Shown: in pieces, positions 7,119 through 14,537 of the stretch
Numbering within the stretch: the stretch's first letter is position 1
Layout: each line of letters starts with the position of its first letter
DNA from: Rhodospirillales bacterium
GTDB lineage: Bacteria > Pseudomonadota > Alphaproteobacteria > Micavibrionales > Micavibrionaceae
Length of the DNA stretch: 20,484 bases
Reading direction: 5' to 3'
Assembly (NCBI GenBank): GCA_020638335.1
Contig: JACKIT010000017.1
Span: forward strand, 1 to 20,484
Program-made: the position numbers and the translations under genes
Notes under the pieces: model-generated
Told to the model about the DNA's origin: nothing
Databases searched by the model: none
Seen by the model: the letters and a program-made list of their open reading frames with translations, nothing else

Positions 7119-9509
7119 TTAGCTTTTCGCTGCTTTTTTAACTTTATCAAGCGGAAGTTTGAGGGGTGTTTCGATGGATGTGAAGGGGATGAACAAAGTC
7201 ACGCATGTACCCTTACCTTGTGTACTTTCAAGGCTGACATCCCCGCCATGCAGGGCGATGATGTTTTTGACCAGTGAGAGGCCCAGCCCGGCACCGGAAT
7301 GGGCTCTCTTGGAATTGGCTTCACCAATCCCCGCGCGCTCAAACGGCTCAAAAATGCGGAGTTTGTCTTCCTTGCGGATGCCAACGCCGGTGTCCTGAAC
7401 CTTGAATTCTATACCTTCTTTTTTGCGTTTGGCGCAGAGCATTATTTCACCATGGGCGGGGGTAAAGTTAATAGCATTGCGAATCACGTTGATGATGGCC
7501 TGTTTGAGGCGCTTTTCATCAGCGCTGAGTTTACCGATATTTTTAGCACATTTGATATGGACTTCGATTTCGGCTTTGCGGGCCCAATCGCTGACACGTT
7601 TTTGAATATTTGATACGAAATCGTAAATGCTGATGTCTTCGCGTTGCAGAGTCATATAGCCGGCTTCGAGCGTTGCCAGATCAAGAATATCGTTGATAAG
7701 ATCAAGCAGCTGTTCGCTGGCTTTGCGCGTATCGCGCGTATATTCTTTTTGCTTGTCATTGAGCTTGCCGAAATATTCCTGATCGAGAATTTCATTAAAG
7801 CCCATGATGGCGTTGAGCGGTGTGCGGAGCTGGTAGGATACATTGGCCAGAAAATCGAGTTTGAGCTGCTCGGCGGCTTCGAGCGCAGCATTTTTTTCGC
7901 GCAGAGCGTTTTCAACGCGCACCGTATCGGTGACATCGATATAGGTGATGAGTACGCCACCATCGGGCAAAGGCACTGTGGTGAAATCAATCAGCGTTTT
8001 GTTTGCGCGCTTGAGGCGACCTTCATGCATCATGCGATCAAGCGCTTTGGCGGTAAGTTCTTCTTTGCGCTTTGGCCATTCTTCGGGGGTAAAAAAGCCG
8101 CTGAGTTTTTCAACGATTTTGGAGATATGCGGCTTGCCGTCGAGATCTTCCGGATTGAGATTCCAAAGGCGGCCAAAAGCCGGGTTCCACAGCTTAAGAC
8201 GGCCATCACCGCCATACACGGCCACCGCTTCGCCGAGATTATCGAGCGTTTCTTTTTGTACGGCGATAAGGGTATTGTAGGAAGATTCAAGCTCGAGACG
8301 GCTGGTGACATCTTCAAAGGTCATCATAATGCCGCCCATGGAATGGGGGACGACCAGCATACGCAGGGCACTGCCATCGGGCAGATAGAGCATGTCATCA
8401 TGCGGGCCGATAAGAGTCGTAAACATATCCAGCCAGCTTTGTTTGAATTTGCGGAAATCGGCCTGTTCCGGCAGGCGGCGCGTTTCGCGCAGTTTTTCCA
8501 TGATCTCGCCGAGCTTGGGCTTTGTATTGAGCCAGCCGTCCTCCAGGCCCCAAAGCTGAGCGAAGGCGGAATTGTAAAATTCAATTCGGGCGTCATCGCT
8601 GTAAATCGCAATGGCGGTGCGAAGTTGTTCGAGCAATTCGATGTTGGAGGCCTGATAGCGTTTGAGCGCGGTTTCCAATTCTTCGGTGCGGGAGATATCT
8701 TCGCATAAGCCGAGCGTCATATTCAGCTCTGAAAGAGGCATTTCAATGATTTTCATGAGCAGCCGTTTGCCGCCGATATTAATATGCGCCTGCGTTTCCT
8801 GTTTTTCACCGCTGGAAAGGGCGCGGGCAGCCAGTTCCGGTCCGGGAGAAAGGGGCACATCTTTTTTGTCTTTGAGTTTGCGTGTGGATGCGGGGAGTTC
8901 TTTTTGCTCATTTAAAATGGTGGAAACAGTAAGCCCGGCGGCGTCGCTATAAGCTTGGTTGATCCAGATAATTTCACCGTTTTTATCGCGTAGCCAGCGC
9001 GGTTGGGGCAACGCATGAAAAGCGGCCTGAAGCTGCTCGAGCTGGTGAGCCTTGATTTGCGCATCATGTTCGAAAGTCTCGCGGGTTTTAAAACTTTCTG
9101 TAACGTCTTCGAGCCAGAGGATATTAAAGCGATCTTTGTTTTCAGTGTCCTGGCCTTGCGAGCCTGTGATTTTAAAGATTTTGGTTTTGTCGTGGTTTTT
9201 TACGTGAGTAGTAAAGGAAATAGCGTTTTTTTCAAGCCGTTCGAACAGCCCTTCCAATGCAGCGGCATCGCTGGGGGCGAGCTTACCTTGAATATCGATG
9301 AGTTTGTCGATGGATTTGAGACCAAGCACATCGCAAATGCCTTGTGAGTAGGCGACCGAGCCGTCTGCCGCCCAGCCGCAATAATCGCCGGGAAAGGCCG
9401 AAAGGAAGGCTTCCAGCCGGGCTTTTTCGCTCATGATAGGGCACAGACCCCATTTGTTCATGATGCGGCTTATAAAATGCGGTTTTGTATTTGAAAGGGT
9501 CTTGTTCAC
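7119..9509 (-). CDS. divL: DivL-like PAS-domain sensor kinase homologue with Tyr in place of the phospho-acceptor His
   Basis: The protein has 796 residues. Several PAS-like segments fill residues 35-530 (for example RTAIAIYSDDARIEFYNSAF at 297-316 and LDNLGEAVAVYGGDGRLKLW near 422-441), joined by helical linkers. The dimerisation helix reads FLANVSYQLRTPLNAIMGF, so Y559 stands where histidine kinases have His. The ATPase domain looks intact: N box around N678, G1 DTGVGI (706-711) and G2 GAGLGL (739-744). This combination defines DivL of Caulobacter, a cell-cycle regulator that controls CckA and hence CtrA. It lies next to tsaE, as I recall for divL in other alphaproteobacteria. The start codon is GTG at 9509; Met17 and Met26 are alternatives, and no strong ribosome-binding site decides between them. 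No membrane segment is evident. Confidence 0.82.
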   Translation of the reverse strand: MNKTLSNTKPHFISRIMNKWGLCPIMSEKARLEAFLSAFPGDYCGWAADGSVAYSQGICDVLGLKSIDKLIDIQGKLAPSDAAALEGLFERLEKNAISFTTHVKNHDKTKIFKITGSQGQDTENKDRFNILWLEDVTESFKTRETFEHDAQIKAHQLEQLQAAFHALPQPRWLRDKNGEIIWINQAYSDAAGLTVSTILNEQKELPASTRKLKDKKDVPLSPGPELAARALSSGEKQETQAHINIGGKRLLMKIIEMPLSELNMTLGLCEDISRTEELETALKRYQASNIELLEQLRTAIAIYSDDARIEFYNSAFAQLWGLEDGWLNTKPKLGEIMEKLRETRRLPEQADFRKFKQSWLDMFTTLIGPHDDMLYLPDGSALRMLVVPHSMGGIMMTFEDVTSRLELESSYNTLIAVQKETLDNLGEAVAVYGGDGRLKLWNPAFGRLWNLNPEDLDGKPHISKIVEKLSGFFTPEEWPKRKEELTAKALDRMMHEGRLKRANKTLIDFTTVPLPDGGVLITYIDVTDTVRVENALREKNAALEAAEQLKLDFLANVSYQLRTPLNAIMGFNEILDQEYFGKLNDKQKEYTRDTRKASEQLLDLINDILDLATLEAGYMTLQREDISIYDFVSNIQKRVSDWARKAEIEVHIKCAKNIGKLSADEKRLKQAIINVIRNAINFTPAHGEIMLCAKRKKEGIEFKVQDTGVGIRKEDKLRIFEPFERAGIGEANSKRAHSGAGLGLSLVKNIIALHGGDVSLESTQGKGTCVTLFIPFTSIETPLKLPLDKVKKAAKS

Positions 9510-9536
9510 AACTTTTGGAGTTTAGGCAAAAGCGGA

Positions 9537-9558
9537 CTAAAGAACAATCGTTCTTTAG
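9537..9558. repeat. Perfect 9-bp inverted repeat between the DUF4139 and divL-like genes
   Basis: CTAAAGAAC, loop AATC, GTTCTTTAG. It lies after the stop of the DUF4139 gene and 28 bases upstream of the divL-like GTG. On the minus strand it is followed by only a short T run (CTTTTG), so it may be a weak intrinsic terminator of the upstream gene or an operator for the downstream gene. The sequence does not decide. Confidence 0.5.
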
Positions 9559-9581
9559 CCGTGGAAGAAAATTCGTCGCTT

Positions 9582-11285
9582 TTAGCGCAATCCTGTGAGC
9601 GTTTTATCCTGCGGCCAAGAGAGTTTCCAGCCAAGTTTGACGTCTTTTTTTGCGCCCGGATCAAGCGCAAAATCCCAGACGCTCAGGCCTTTGATTTTGT
9701 CGTGGTCTCTTTCATAATCTTTTGTGGTATGCTCGGCGAGGATTTCAAGCTTTATATCCTTGTTTTTTGAAGCCGGTAAAACCTGCAACGTCACAATATT
9801 TACAGGTTTTGTACGCAGATTGTGAATTTCAGTCACCGTATGGCGCTCAACGCTTTTGGTTTTGTTCATGATGATGCCTTCTTCATCACTTTCATCTTTG
9901 AGCGTTTTGTAAGTGACTTCGATCTGGTCGTCGATGCCAAAGGACAAATCATGCTCGCCGCCGGGGCGCAGCAAAGGCAGGCCTGTCTGGCCAACGAAGG
10001 CACCGTCAAGGAACAAGGAGACAGGGCCGGGCAGGATCGGGGATTCGCCCTTAAGTGTGGTTTTGGCGATCAGGTAGGCGTTGGTATTGATTTGCGGTTT
10101 GATATGGACTTCGAGTTTTGTCTCGGTGTCGAACGGGGCGATGAGGACTTTGGTCTGGGTGCCGTCGGCGGGAATCGAGGACAGGCCGGGGATTTTATAT
10201 TCGGCTGTGAAGCCGCCGGTGTTGATGGTGGCGGCCACTGGAGTGGCCTCTCGTTCTTCTTCCAAGCGTCTCCATTTTTCTAGCGGAGCTTTGTCATCGG
10301 CCAGCCCCTCCATTTTTGTGCGTCCTTCATCAACGGCCATGATAGGGGTAGATGCTGCATCAGAAAAAGTGTTTACGCTTTGACGGCTGGCTATAGTTGG
10401 GTCATACAGGCCGACCCACATCGGCGGGAGGTTCGGGGTGGTTGCGCCGCGGTGAGGTTGGGCAGTAGACAGAGTCAGTTCGATATTGCTCCAGTCCTCG
10501 CCGGTGCGTTGAGACACGGAGCCATATTGGACGATCTCCAGCCCGGCGGTTTTGGTGTCAAGGCGTGCGTCATAGACAGGGTGCCAGCTTATGCCGCCGA
10601 TCTGGTAATCGAGCGCGAGGGTGAGCGTTCCGGCGCTGGCGACTTCCACGGGCAGGCGCACTTCATAAGTACGTTTCTGGCCGGTGCGGCGCTGATTAAG
10701 GTCTTGGGTGATTTTGTTGATCTGTTTTTGCAAATCGAGGCTTTGCTGATCTTTTTCCAGCTCGCTTTTGAGGGTTTCGCTGATTCCAGTATAAATCGTC
10801 TCGGCGCTGGCCAGCCAGCCTTCGGTATTGAGATTAAATTCGGCGATGTCCTCGCTTTCCTTTTCCCCGGCGCGAGCAGCAAGGGATTCAAGGAACCTAC
10901 GTTTTTGACTCAGGGCCTGTTTTTCTGCAGCGATAATTTTTTTCTGGTTTTCGAGGGTTTCAAGACTGGCGGTCAGTTCCTGTTCACGTTCAGAGGTGAG
11001 TTCAACACTGTTAACGATTTTGTTGGACAGAGCGCCAAGCGTTGCTTTGGCGGTTCCTTGACCTTGAACACGCAGCGAGTCCGGGAAGAGGTTAGCAGGC
11101 AAGCCCTCAAAAACCACAACATGTTTACCGGCGGAAATATTGATTTTAACGCTGCGGGTAAGAGTCGCACGATCAACAAAAACTGTAGCGGCTTTCAGCG
11201 TAGAAGAGGCCGGGATTTCATCGGCGCGGGCTACGTTTGTGAACGGGATGAAAAACAGTGCGGTGAAGATTAAAATTTTGTGCAT
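9582..11285 (-). CDS. Secreted DUF4139 (MuiA-type) protein
   Basis: The 567-residue protein starts with a signal peptide (MHKILIFTALFFIPFTNVARA, probable cleavage after A21). After it comes an N-terminal domain with the stretch KAATVFVDRATLTRS, then a coiled-coil region (about residues 95-200, rich in Glu, Lys and Gln). A beta-rich C-terminal part follows, with LDYQIGGISWHPVYDARLD and the late segment HTVTEIHNLRTKPVNIV. This arrangement is that of the DUF4140/DUF4139 family, sometimes named mucoidy inhibitor A; its biochemical role is not known. AGAGG lies about 9 bases before the ATG. The reading frame of the degraded recombinase upstream runs 16 bases into this gene. Confidence 0.85.
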   Translation of the reverse strand: MHKILIFTALFFIPFTNVARADEIPASSTLKAATVFVDRATLTRSVKINISAGKHVVVFEGLPANLFPDSLRVQGQGTAKATLGALSNKIVNSVELTSEREQELTASLETLENQKKIIAAEKQALSQKRRFLESLAARAGEKESEDIAEFNLNTEGWLASAETIYTGISETLKSELEKDQQSLDLQKQINKITQDLNQRRTGQKRTYEVRLPVEVASAGTLTLALDYQIGGISWHPVYDARLDTKTAGLEIVQYGSVSQRTGEDWSNIELTLSTAQPHRGATTPNLPPMWVGLYDPTIASRQSVNTFSDAASTPIMAVDEGRTKMEGLADDKAPLEKWRRLEEEREATPVAATINTGGFTAEYKIPGLSSIPADGTQTKVLIAPFDTETKLEVHIKPQINTNAYLIAKTTLKGESPILPGPVSLFLDGAFVGQTGLPLLRPGGEHDLSFGIDDQIEVTYKTLKDESDEEGIIMNKTKSVERHTVTEIHNLRTKPVNIVTLQVLPASKNKDIKLEILAEHTTKDYERDHDKIKGLSVWDFALDPGAKKDVKLGWKLSWPQDKTLTGLR

Positions 11286-12001
11286 GACGCGCCTCTTATA
11301 CGATTAATAAAGCATCCTTCACTATAGCTAAAGGCGTGCAAGCATAGCAAGAAGTTCGAAGATATTTCGTTACGGACCGCCATTTTGTTTTTGGACCCTG
11401 AAAGACCGCCTAAGACCTTGAAAGGTAAGGTGGTTTCGGCGGTTCGAAAACCCTCATTTCGGACATACCGCAAGCGGTCGGCAAAGGTCAGCTTCAGCAC
11501 CGCTCTCTTGTCCTCCAATCGGTCAGAATTCCATATTTTCCAAGGGCTTGCGAGAAATTCAAAGGCGGTTCGAAAAGTTTCATCAAACTCCCTGACCGGC
11601 TTGCCTAGGGTGGCCATTTTTTCCTGCAAGACGAAGCGATCTTTTTCTAGCTTTTCAATGCGTTTCTCGAAGGCGCTGATAACGGGCGCGGATTGCGTTT
11701 CGACGATCCGATCGAGCAGCTGTTCGATCTGCCGGTTGATCTTCAGGATCTCAACGTCGAGTGATTTGCGGCGGCTTTTCTGCGCGGCAAGCTGGTGGTT
11801 CCACAGCTCCGTGAACATCGCCCGCGCAAGCTTGTATAACCCTTCGGTCGGCTGGAGCGCTTTGAGCAAATTCTCGAACTCGCCTTCAAGTGTGTCACGC
11901 CGGATCGATTTGCGGTAGCTGCCACAGCCCTTCTTGAAGCACATGTAGTACGGATGGTGGCCGTTGCGTCCCTTTGACCAGCATGCGGTCATCGGGTGGC
12001 C
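11270..12001 (-). pseudogene. C-terminal remnant of a large serine recombinase
   Basis: The translated part begins at GHPMTACWSKG and continues with YYMCFKKGCGSYRKSIRR, the second half of the zinc-ribbon (recombinase zinc beta-ribbon) domain. Then come a long Lys/Glu/Leu coiled coil with LLDRIVETQSAPVISAFEKR, and the tail segments EFLASPWKIWNSDRLEDKRA and LTFADRLRYVRNEGFRT. These are typical of the C-terminal half of phage- and element-encoded large serine recombinases. The catalytic serine domain, the recombinase domain and the first cysteine pair are missing. Upstream of about 12001 the frame reads into unrelated sequence that codes on the other strand. The fragment runs to a stop at 11270, and its last residues probably come from the chromosome rather than the recombinase. 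It should be non-functional. Confidence 0.85.
11321..11350 (-). promoter_or_regulatory. Possible promoter of the DUF4139 gene
   Basis: On the minus strand TTGCTA (11350-11345) and TATAGT (11326-11321) are separated by 18 bases, matching the sigma70 consensus at 4 of 6 and 5 of 6 positions. They lie 36-65 bases upstream of the ATG. If this is right, the DUF4139 gene keeps its own promoter inside the end of the recombinase remnant's frame. Confidence 0.35.
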
Positions 12002-12603
12002 CGCTTCCGGGTTCTTCCGATCTGGTTGATTATGACTATGATGCACAAGGGTATCCATGGATAGCCTACGGTCGATGCTTGGCAGAATGTGCTGTTATTG
12101 AATCCGCTCTTGCAGCTTTGGGTGTGGCATGCCCGCCGACTCTCGTGGGCGCCGCAGCGACCTGTGCCGGGGATTGTTTAAACCCTATCAACTGGCTGCC
12201 CGGAAGCAAGATATTTAAGAAGGGCAAGCAAGCAAGGGACTTGATCAAGAATATCGATCGTGCTAACGATGCAAAGAAGGCTGCGAAACGTGCGGACAAA
12301 TTAAGCGATACCACAAAGGCAACACAAAGGGGCACTCGAAATCAAAAAGTTGCTGAAGCGGCAAAAAAAGGTCGAAAAATACACAAAGATTACGACTATG
12401 GCCCCGGCTTTGAAAAAGAGGTAACGCTACCAAGTGAAAAACGTGCTGATGCGGTAAATTGGGAAACACGAGAAGTTGTTGAGTTAAAACCAAATAATCC
12501 AAATGCCGTTAGGCGTGGTGAGAAACAAGTCGAAAGGTATCGTCAAGAGCTTGAGTCTATAACAGGGGAGAGCTGGACTTCTAGAGTAGAGACTTACGAC
12601 TGA
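11974..12603 (+). CDS. Truncated polymorphic-toxin tail with PD-(D/E)xK-like nuclease domain
   Basis: The frame gives 209 residues, but the first nine or so are antisense of the recombinase remnant, so the original 5' end is lost near 12002. The retained part begins with DLVDYDYDAQGYPW and a Cys/Ala-rich hydrophobic segment (residues 35-68). A lysine-rich linker leads to a C-terminal domain with GFEKEVTLPSEKRADAVNW and REVVELKPNNP. D159 and E170-x-K172 fit the core of a restriction-endonuclease-like toxin fold, and RRGEKQVERYRQELE follows. I associate this with the Tox-REase group of contact-dependent or secreted polymorphic toxins; the exact family is inference. Its stop overlaps the DUF4304 gene start as TGATG, a typical toxin-immunity arrangement. 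No ribosome-binding site precedes the ATG. Confidence 0.7.
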   Translation: MTSMRSSGGPLPGSSDLVDYDYDAQGYPWIAYGRCLAECAVIESALAALGVACPPTLVGAAATCAGDCLNPINWLPGSKIFKKGKQARDLIKNIDRANDAKKAAKRADKLSDTTKATQRGTRNQKVAEAAKKGRKIHKDYDYGPGFEKEVTLPSEKRADAVNWETREVVELKPNNPNAVRRGEKQVERYRQELESITGESWTSRVETYD

Positions 12604-13067
12604 TGGCAAATTCTAGGTTGATTAGAGAAGCGCTTAGTGTTCCGCTGGAAAAAGCCGGATTTAAGAAGAAATCAGATACTTGGTACTGGGGGAATGACGA
12701 AGTTGTATTATTGTTAAATCTTCAGAAATCCCAGTATGGTGAACAGTACTATGTTAACTGTGGAATCGGTCTAAAATCTTTAGGAGCGGTAGATTTCCCT
12801 AAAGAAAATCAAGGTCATATTCGTTTTAGATTGACAACCCTTGCAGACAATGAAGAAAGTAGAAAATCTATTGAATTACTGTTTGACATGGAATCGAGTC
12901 CTCTGTACAATCAGGCCCGTCAAGCGAAAATAACTCATTTAATTGAGGAGCTTGTGTTACCAATTTTTCAAAGTTGCTCATCTGAAGTTGGAGTGATTAA
13001 AGCTGTCGGCGCTGGACTGTTCGCAAAAGCTATGGTTCATAAACTTGTTAAAGACATGATTACTTGA
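12603..13067 (+). CDS. DUF4304 protein, probable immunity protein to the upstream toxin tail
   Basis: The 154-residue cytoplasmic protein starts MANSRLIREALSVPLEKAGF and has KKKSDTWYWGNDEVVLLLNL and YYVNCGIGLKSLG. This pattern is that of DUF4304, a family frequently found beside toxin domains in polymorphic toxin systems. The ATG overlaps the toxin stop codon, so the two are probably translated together. The gene is visibly richer in A and T than the flanking chromosomal genes, in keeping with horizontal origin. The immunity role is inferred from family and position. Confidence 0.78.
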   Translation: MANSRLIREALSVPLEKAGFKKKSDTWYWGNDEVVLLLNLQKSQYGEQYYVNCGIGLKSLGAVDFPKENQGHIRFRLTTLADNEESRKSIELLFDMESSPLYNQARQAKITHLIEELVLPIFQSCSSEVGVIKAVGAGLFAKAMVHKLVKDMIT

Positions 13068-13175
13068 CTATGTATTTGGTGTTTGTACGGTAAATTACTG
13101 TCACTTTAATCTTGGGTTGAGTTTTAGCGAATAATATAGAACGCCTATCTTTTTTGTAATTGAACGGTATTATCG

Positions 13176-13355
13176 TTGCAGAAATCCACCAAACAATTAG
13201 TTGTTGCTCTAGCCTTCTATGCGGTAGGGATAGGTTTTCCCGCTACTGCTTCCAGCAAGTTGCTGGTACATAATAGTTCATTTAATCCCATTTCCCATGA
13301 GTCAATCGATATATCGTTTGAGGCTACTCGCCCCGATTACCATCCATATGATTGA
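13176..13355 (+). CDS. Possible 59-aa secreted peptide with TTG start (weak)
   Basis: An open frame from TTG at 13176 to TGA at 13353 reads MQKSTKQLVVALAFYAVG (with TTG read as Met), then IGFPATASSKLL. Its start resembles a signal peptide: two lysines, a hydrophobic core and a likely cleavage after ATA. No good Shine-Dalgarno sequence precedes it, and the frame is closed by TGA 15 bases upstream. It ends 9 bases before the next gene. It may instead be a non-coding or degraded remnant. The rest of the interval 13068-13175 shows nothing I can name. Confidence 0.25.
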   Translation: MQKSTKQLVVALAFYAVGIGFPATASSKLLVHNSSFNPISHESIDISFEATRPDYHPYD

Positions 13356-13364
13356 AAGAGAGAA

Positions 13365-13865
13365 ATGGGTAGGCAGATTAACTTTTATCTAATTCCAGGT
13401 GACATTGATGCGTTGGCAATGGAACTGCTAAAGGCTGAGCCATACATTGTTCTTCATAGTCGCTCAGCTTCTGCCAGTCCACGGGAGGTAGGTAGTCTGG
13501 ATGTTTTAGAGAAGGGCCACCCGTGGCTCTATTTTCACCTTGTGCGTCCGCCTGATAAGAACTCTGTTGTGATGCGAGAAGTTCCGGCACAAGGATATTG
13601 GACTGTAGATGTGCTTCGTTCACCGGTCATCGAATTTACTCGCTGCTATTTTGATGGTCACATCTTGAGGCGTGGAAGGATGTACTATGATGCAAAATAT
13701 TATGGAGAGAAGGGAGATCTAGTCTCAAAGTCAGATAATTTTCTTGAGTGGGCCAAAATAATTTTTTCGAAGACTAAGAAGAATCTGATCAAGACGAATT
13801 CTGATTATGTGGGTCATGGTACAAGAAAGTGGATGGAAGTGTCCGGTAGTAGGATAGTTCAGTAG
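13365..13865 (+). CDS. Unrecognised protein, possibly immunity-like
   Basis: The 166-residue soluble protein starts MGRQINFYLIPGDIDALAM and has no signal peptide or membrane segment. Notable stretches are EKGHPWLYFHLVRPPD, VIEFTRCYFDGHILRRGRMYY and the C-terminal NFLEWAKIIFSKTKKNL. AAAGAGAG lies a few bases before the ATG. I do not recognise the family with certainty. Its size, lack of catalytic motifs, A+T-rich composition and position two genes after a toxin tail suggest an immunity or orphan immunity protein. That is inference. Confidence 0.6.
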   Translation: MGRQINFYLIPGDIDALAMELLKAEPYIVLHSRSASASPREVGSLDVLEKGHPWLYFHLVRPPDKNSVVMREVPAQGYWTVDVLRSPVIEFTRCYFDGHILRRGRMYYDAKYYGEKGDLVSKSDNFLEWAKIIFSKTKKNLIKTNSDYVGHGTRKWMEVSGSRIVQ

Positions 13866-14016
13866 TCTTCCATGCGGATCGCGAAAGTAGCTCAAGACGA
13901 TAATATGATGGTTTTATCTATTTGCTCGACTGCGAGGTTGCGGCGAGTTGAATGCATTGAGTTGGGAGGGCGACAATTTCTTCCGTTTTGTGGTTCCTCG
14001 GGATGGTCGTTATTGC

Positions 14017-14033
14017 TATAGTAATTTAAATTA
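14017..14033 (+). repeat. Left terminal inverted repeat of the IS630-family element
   Basis: TATAGTAATTTAAATTA; the inner 12 bases TAATTTAAATTA are themselves palindromic. It is the exact reverse complement of 14535-14551. Confidence 0.85.
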
Positions 14034-14053
14034 TTGATTGGACGTGTTATAAT
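14025..14053 (+). promoter_or_regulatory. Possible transposase promoter
   Basis: A perfect TATAAT at 14048-14053 and TTTAAA at 14025-14030 (4 of 6 to TTGACA) are 17 bases apart. The -35 box falls in the terminal repeat. The -10 is 5 bases before the ATG at 14059, so the transcript would start at or close to the start codon. Confidence 0.35.
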
Positions 14054-14058
14054 GCGGG

Positions 14059-14322
14059 ATGCATTATCCGATCACATTTCGTCGCAAGGTTCTTGCGCAC
14101 ATAGAAGAAGGAATGAGCAAGCGCGAGGCTGCTCGTTTGTTCAAGGTTTCCCCTCAAACACTGTACAACTGGCTGAGCCGAGAAGATCTGAAGCCGACTT
14201 TGGCAAAGGAGCGCCACCGCAAGATCGACAAGGATAGGCTTCGCGCGCATGTGAAGGCGCATCCGCATATGCTTTTGCGAGAGCGTGCGCGGATATTAGG
14301 GAACATCTTCTCAAAACACTGA
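14059..14322 (+). pseudogene. IS630-family transposase, N-terminal fragment
   Basis: The frame reads MHYPITFRRKVLAHIEEGMS followed by KREAARLFKVSPQTLYNWLS, a helix-turn-helix domain typical of IS630/Tc1-mariner type transposases (residues 1-45). The recognisable transposase sequence stops near residue 80 (LRERARILG). After that the frame crosses a deletion junction at about 14297-14301 and ends in a short out-of-frame tail, NIFSKH. Confidence 0.85.
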
Positions 14323-14537
14323 CAAAGCCCAGCGTTATCGTGATGGACAACGCGCCCTTTCATCCACGCGCAAAAATTCGGGCTATGCTCGAAGAACAAG
14401 GACACAAACTCTTGTGCCTGCCCAAATATTCTCCCGACCTCAACCCTATCGAACAAACCTTCGGCGCCATAAAAACAAACTGGAAAAACGCCCAACAAAA
14501 CACTCCACTCGACACAATCGTAACGTCTAATTGCTAA
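14301..14537 (+). pseudogene. IS630-family transposase, C-terminal fragment
   Basis: From 14301, in another frame than the N-terminal fragment, the sequence reads EHLLKTLTKPSVIVMDNAPFH, then PKYSPDLNPIEQTFGAIK and KNAQQNTPLDTIV. DNAPFH and SPDLNPIE hold the second aspartate and the final glutamate of the DDE catalytic triad. The first aspartate and the region between the two fragments are lost. The first in-frame ATG is at 14340. The stop lies inside the right terminal repeat. Confidence 0.85.

Noticed and set aside
7644..8708. Plus-strand open frame of 354 codons opposite the DivL-like gene
   Set aside because: It lies wholly antisense to a gene with clear PAS, HisKA and HATPase motifs, and its translation shows no family features. 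It is a shadow of the minus-strand codon usage.
10380..11273. Plus-strand open frame of 297 codons opposite the DUF4139 gene
   Set aside because: Antisense to a gene with signal peptide and DUF4139 features; no ribosome-binding site or recognisable motif.
11385..11918. Plus-strand open frame of 177 codons opposite the recombinase remnant
   Set aside because: Antisense to sequence with clear recombinase C-terminal similarity; Ser/Arg-rich translation typical of a shadow frame.
14034..14237. Overlapping short frames around the transposase start
   Set aside because: The frame from 14059 has the helix-turn-helix pattern; the others have no recognisable features.
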